A stretch of 7,198 nt of DNA from Chloroflexota bacterium. GTDB lineage: Bacteria > Chloroflexota > Anaerolineae > B4-G1 > SLSP01. A program made the position numbers and the translations under genes. The stretch covers positions 1 to 7,198 of the forward strand of contig JAAZNO010000079.1 in assembly GCA_012798275.1 (NCBI GenBank). The letters run 5' to 3'. This document shows positions 5,624-7,198 of the stretch, one piece after another (position 1 is the first letter of the stretch; every line of letters starts with the position of its first letter). Below the pieces are notes generated by a model. It did not search any database. It saw nothing but the letters and a program-made list of their open reading frames with translations, and had not been told where the DNA came from.

Positions 5624-6031
5624 CTAGGAGACGGTGGGAAGTAACTCCTCGCCGTCGTCAAGTGCCTCGCGTTCCTCATCGGGCTCTACCGGCTCCTCGA
5701 AGCTGTCGAGGAAAACCATCTCCTGGGCCACCAGCTCGGTGCGATAGAAACGCTGTCCCTCCTGGCCTTCCCAGGAACGGGTTTGTAAGCGACCCTCCAC
5801 ATAGACCTGAGAGCCCTTGTGCAGCCGTTTCTTACACAGTTCGGCCAGCCCGCCCCAGGCGACGACGTGAAACCACTCAGTCTCTTCCTGCCGCTCGCCC
5901 TCGTTGTCGGTCCAACGCCGCGAGGTTGCCACATTGAATGCTGCCACCGGCCGGCCATTGGCGGTAAATCGCATCTCCGGGTCTTGCCCCAGATGACCAA
6001 TGATCAGCACCTTGTTCAATCCACGCGCCAT
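5624..6031 (-). CDS. ssb: Single-stranded DNA-binding protein with non-canonical C-terminal tip
   Basis: A 135-residue SSB that coats single-stranded DNA in replication and repair, normally as a tetramer. The OB fold fills residues 1-110: LNKVLIIGHLGQDPEMRFT, PVAAFNVATSRRW, TEWFHVVAWGGLAE with W54, then KGSQVYVEGRLQTRSW and YRTELVAQEMVFL. The tail is short and acidic (about 112-129, EEPVEPDEEREALDDGEE). It ends in EELLPTVS rather than the usual D-D-I-P-F type tip that binds partner proteins. The start has GAAAGGG about 7 nt upstream. It lies between rpsF (42-bp gap) and rpsR (47-bp gap), the classic order, and is co-transcribed from the rpsF promoter. Another SSB with a normal tip may exist elsewhere. 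Confidence 0.95.
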   Translation of the reverse strand: MARGLNKVLIIGHLGQDPEMRFTANGRPVAAFNVATSRRWTDNEGERQEETEWFHVVAWGGLAELCKKRLHKGSQVYVEGRLQTRSWEGQEGQRFYRTELVAQEMVFLDSFEEPVEPDEEREALDDGEELLPTVS

Positions 6032-6073
6032 TGCCAGGCCCTTTCGCCAAATAAGGTCTCGTCCTGATAGCCG

Positions 6074-6496
6074 CTAGAACGCCTCGTCAAACTCTGCCGG
6101 CATGTCCTCCGCAAACCCGGGGAACTCAGCCGCGGGCTCCGACGCCTCCTCTGCTGCGGCCACCTCAAACTCCGGCATGACTCCTTCAGGCTCACTTGCA
6201 GGAACGTCCTCGACCAGGATGAGCAGCTCCCGCAGGACCCCTTCGAGCAGCAACAGACGGCGCTCGAAATCCTTGACGGCGTCAGTGGACATGTTGAAGC
6301 GGGTGAGGTAATAACGCCCTTCGCGGAAGCCTTTGATGGCGTAAGCCAGGCGGCGAGTGCCCCAATTCCGGAATTCTAAAACTGTGGCTCCGGCTTCGTG
6401 CAGATAGGTCTGCACCCGGTTGAGGAGCGCCTCCAGATTTTCCTCGGGCAGCTCCGGGCTGACAATGAACATTAACTCATAGCTACGTGTGACCAA
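6074..6496 (-). CDS. rpsF: Small ribosomal subunit protein bS6 with acidic C-terminal tail
   Basis: A 140-residue protein of the 30S platform that pairs with S18. Residues 1-98 are the S6 fold: SYELMFIVSPELPEENLEAL, then NWGTRRLAYAIKGFREGRYYLTRFN (45-68) and a C-terminal helix-strand ending LLILVED. Residues 100-140 are an acidic Glu/Ala/Pro tail (AAAEEASEPAAEF), beyond the usual 95-100 residues but seen in some lineages. TTG at 6496 is chosen because AAAGGAGG lies 10 nt upstream and the conserved SYEL motif follows after four residues. The longer open frame to 6709 runs into the RNase P RNA and is rejected; the later ATG (MFIVSP) would cut the first beta strand. It is the first gene of rpsF-ssb-rpsR, with its own promoter. 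Confidence 0.95.
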   Translation of the reverse strand: MVTRSYELMFIVSPELPEENLEALLNRVQTYLHEAGATVLEFRNWGTRRLAYAIKGFREGRYYLTRFNMSTDAVKDFERRLLLLEGVLRELLILVEDVPASEPEGVMPEFEVAAAEEASEPAAEFPGFAEDMPAEFDEAF

Positions 6497-6506
6497 GACG
6501 GATTTT

Positions 6507-6514
6507 CCTCCTTT
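6507..6514 (-). promoter_or_regulatory. Ribosome binding site of rpsF
   Basis: AAAGGAGG on the minus strand, with 10 nt to the TTG at 6496. It is strong but slightly long-spaced, and it fixes the start because no ATG or GTG lies in between. Confidence 0.75.
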
Positions 6515-6527
6515 CCATGGGTTTGCT

Positions 6528-6542
6528 CCCGGCCATGCCGGG
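6528..6542 (-). promoter_or_regulatory. Hairpin in the rpsF leader, possible S6:S18 autoregulatory element
   Basis: CCCGGC and GCCGGG form a perfect 6-bp stem around a 3-nt loop within the roughly 70-nt leader. A nearby GGGCC, TTCCG and downstream AAACCC could form a lower helix. Many bacteria carry an S6:S18-binding leader with a conserved CCG box in front of rpsF; a CCG is present here, but I could not confirm the full consensus fold. It ends before the Shine-Dalgarno sequence. Confidence 0.35.
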
Positions 6543-6572
6543 GGCGGAAGGCCCGTCTGAGCTCGAATGGCA

Positions 6573-6600
6573 ACTATACCATAAAACAAACGGATGGCAA
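6573..6600 (-). promoter_or_regulatory. Sigma-70-type extended -10 promoter of the rpsF operon
   Basis: On the minus strand, TTGCCA (6595-6600), a 16-nt spacer and TATAGT (6573-6578), with TGG directly before the -10. Transcription should begin near 6566, giving a leader of about 70 nt. It lies just downstream of the rnpB 3' end, so the operon does not need rnpB read-through. Confidence 0.75.
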
Positions 6601-6621
6601 GCGTGGATGCGAAGAGGAGGC

Positions 6622-7031
6622 CCGAGTCAGCCGATAAGCCGGATTCTGTGCCGCGGCGCTCTCGCCCCGCGGGGGTGATCATCTCTCCAGGATGATGGTT
6701 ACCCATCACCTCCAGCAGCCTACCCGAAGGTTGCCCCGTTGGGGAGGAGACGGGTCGCCTCCCGACCGACCCTGAGGCCGGCCTTCCCCTCTGCTTGGCC
6801 TTGCTCCCGACGGGGGTTACCTGGCCGCAGCGGTTGCCCGCCGCGCCGGTGGTCTCTTACACCACCTTTTCACCCTTGCCCGTCCCTTGCGAGACGTCGG
6901 CGGTATGTCTCTGTGGCCCTGTCCGCGGGTCGCCCCGCCCGGGTGTTACCCGGCGTCGTACCCTGTGGAGTCCGGACTTTCCTCACGCTGCCGGGCGCCG
7001 GCAGCCTGCGATCACCTGGCCGACTCAAGCC
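6622..7031 (-). ncRNA. rnpB: RNase P RNA, bacterial type A
   Basis: Catalytic RNA of RNase P, which removes 5' leaders from precursor tRNAs. Read on the minus strand, the conserved core is complete and in order. CR I is GAGGAAAGTCCGGACTCC (6967-6984). It is followed by the AGGGTGAAAAGGTGGTGTAAGAG region, the GGAGCAAGGCCAAGCAG region and GGGTAGGCTGCTGGAGG. Last is CR V, ACAGAATCCGGCTTATCGGC (6630-6649), whose TCCGG pairs in P4 with CR I. The ends GAGTCGGCC (to 7026) and GGCTGACTC (from 6624) form helix P1, fixing the gene at about 405-410 nt, a normal size. Exact ends are estimated from P1 and the promoter. No clear intrinsic terminator follows. Confidence 0.97.
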
Positions 7032-7038
7032 CACCCGC

Positions 7039-7067
7039 ATCTTACCACAGTTGCCCCCGCCGGTCAA
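7039..7067 (-). promoter_or_regulatory. Sigma-70-type promoter of rnpB
   Basis: On the minus strand, TTGACC (7062-7067), a 17-nt spacer and TAAGAT (7039-7044), with TGG before the -10. The predicted start near 7031 fits the RNase P RNA 5' end a few nucleotides before helix P1. It is the strongest-looking of the three minus-strand promoters, as expected for a stable RNA. Confidence 0.8.
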
Positions 7068-7083
7068 TAGCGACACAGGCCGT

Positions 7084-7198
7084 TCAGCGTCCCTGCAACT
7101 CCCACAGCACCAGCTCCGGCGGGGCCAGAAGCCGCGCGCGCGGAGCACCCAGGCCTTCCATCCCCAGGCCCCGGCTCACGTAAAGTGTCGTTCGCCCC
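7084..7198 (-). CDS. Metallophosphoesterase, C-terminal 37 residues (gene runs off the right edge)
   Basis: The frame from the right edge reads LYVSRGLGMEGLGAPRARLL, then APPELVLWELQGR and a TGA at 7084-7086. The pattern LYVSRGLG, a short variable stretch, R and then PPE-hydrophobic-x-L-WEL/LTL matches the end of YkuE-type calcineurin-like metallophosphoesterases. There the SRGLG segment closes the fold and PPE leads into the last beta strand. The metal-binding motifs lie outside the window, so activity cannot be judged. It is not in the supplied open-frame set because its start is missing. It lies 17 nt upstream of the rnpB promoter, on the same strand. Confidence 0.75.
   Translation of the reverse strand, partial: GRTTLYVSRGLGMEGLGAPRARLLAPPELVLWELQGR

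Noticed and set aside
6497..6709. N-terminal extension of the rpsF open frame
   Set aside because: The extension covers the rpsF promoter, its leader and the 3' end of RNase P RNA, and no S6 protein has such a segment; the TTG at 6496 has the Shine-Dalgarno sequence.
6795..7183. Several open frames of 90-100 residues over rnpB and the right edge
   Set aside because: They lie on or across a well-supported structural RNA and its promoter, and none carries motifs.

Overview
The window is a mostly housekeeping chromosomal segment of about 60% GC. It looks like a free-living bacterium, and a Chloroflexota (Anaerolineae/Caldilineae-like) origin is my best guess. That guess rests on the style of the AspRS N-terminus, the membrane-anchored SurA/PrsA-type foldase, and a CCCCTTCCC/GGGAAGGGG palindromic dispersed-repeat-like element. 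It is inference and no search was run.

Layout. Positions 1-647 (minus strand) hold the first 215 codons of aspS. A 115-bp divergent promoter region follows, then rel (763-3000, plus strand), a long bifunctional-type RelA/SpoT (p)ppGpp synthetase/hydrolase. Positions 3001-3476 are non-coding and carry a short GTGAG heptad repeat, a 12-bp perfect hairpin (candidate rel terminator) and a 63-bp REP/MITE-like palindrome with a G-quadruplex motif. Everything to the right lies on the minus strand. In transcription order from the right edge it is: the end of a metallophosphoesterase gene, rnpB (RNase P RNA) with its own promoter, the rpsF-ssb-rpsR operon with its own promoter and an intrinsic terminator, a membrane-anchored parvulin-like foldase, and an AT-richer GNAT acetyltransferase that looks acquired.

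How the genes work together. Most of the content is information processing and its control: tRNA aspartylation, tRNA 5' maturation, the S6-S18 ribosomal pair with SSB between them, and the stringent-response enzyme that links translation to transcription. The foldase acts outside the membrane and the GNAT enzyme is an accessory gene. Three minus-strand promoters (aspS, rpsF, rnpB) share an extended -10 of the form TGG-TA(T/A)(A/G)(G/A)T; rel has a different, near-consensus TTGACA/TATCAT promoter.

I found no CRISPR array, phage, transposase, defence locus or clearly new system. The points most worth a second look are the EXDD motif in a Rel with an intact hydrolase site, the foldase that appears to lack the parvulin histidines, the SSB without a canonical C-terminal tip, and the palindrome/G4 element.
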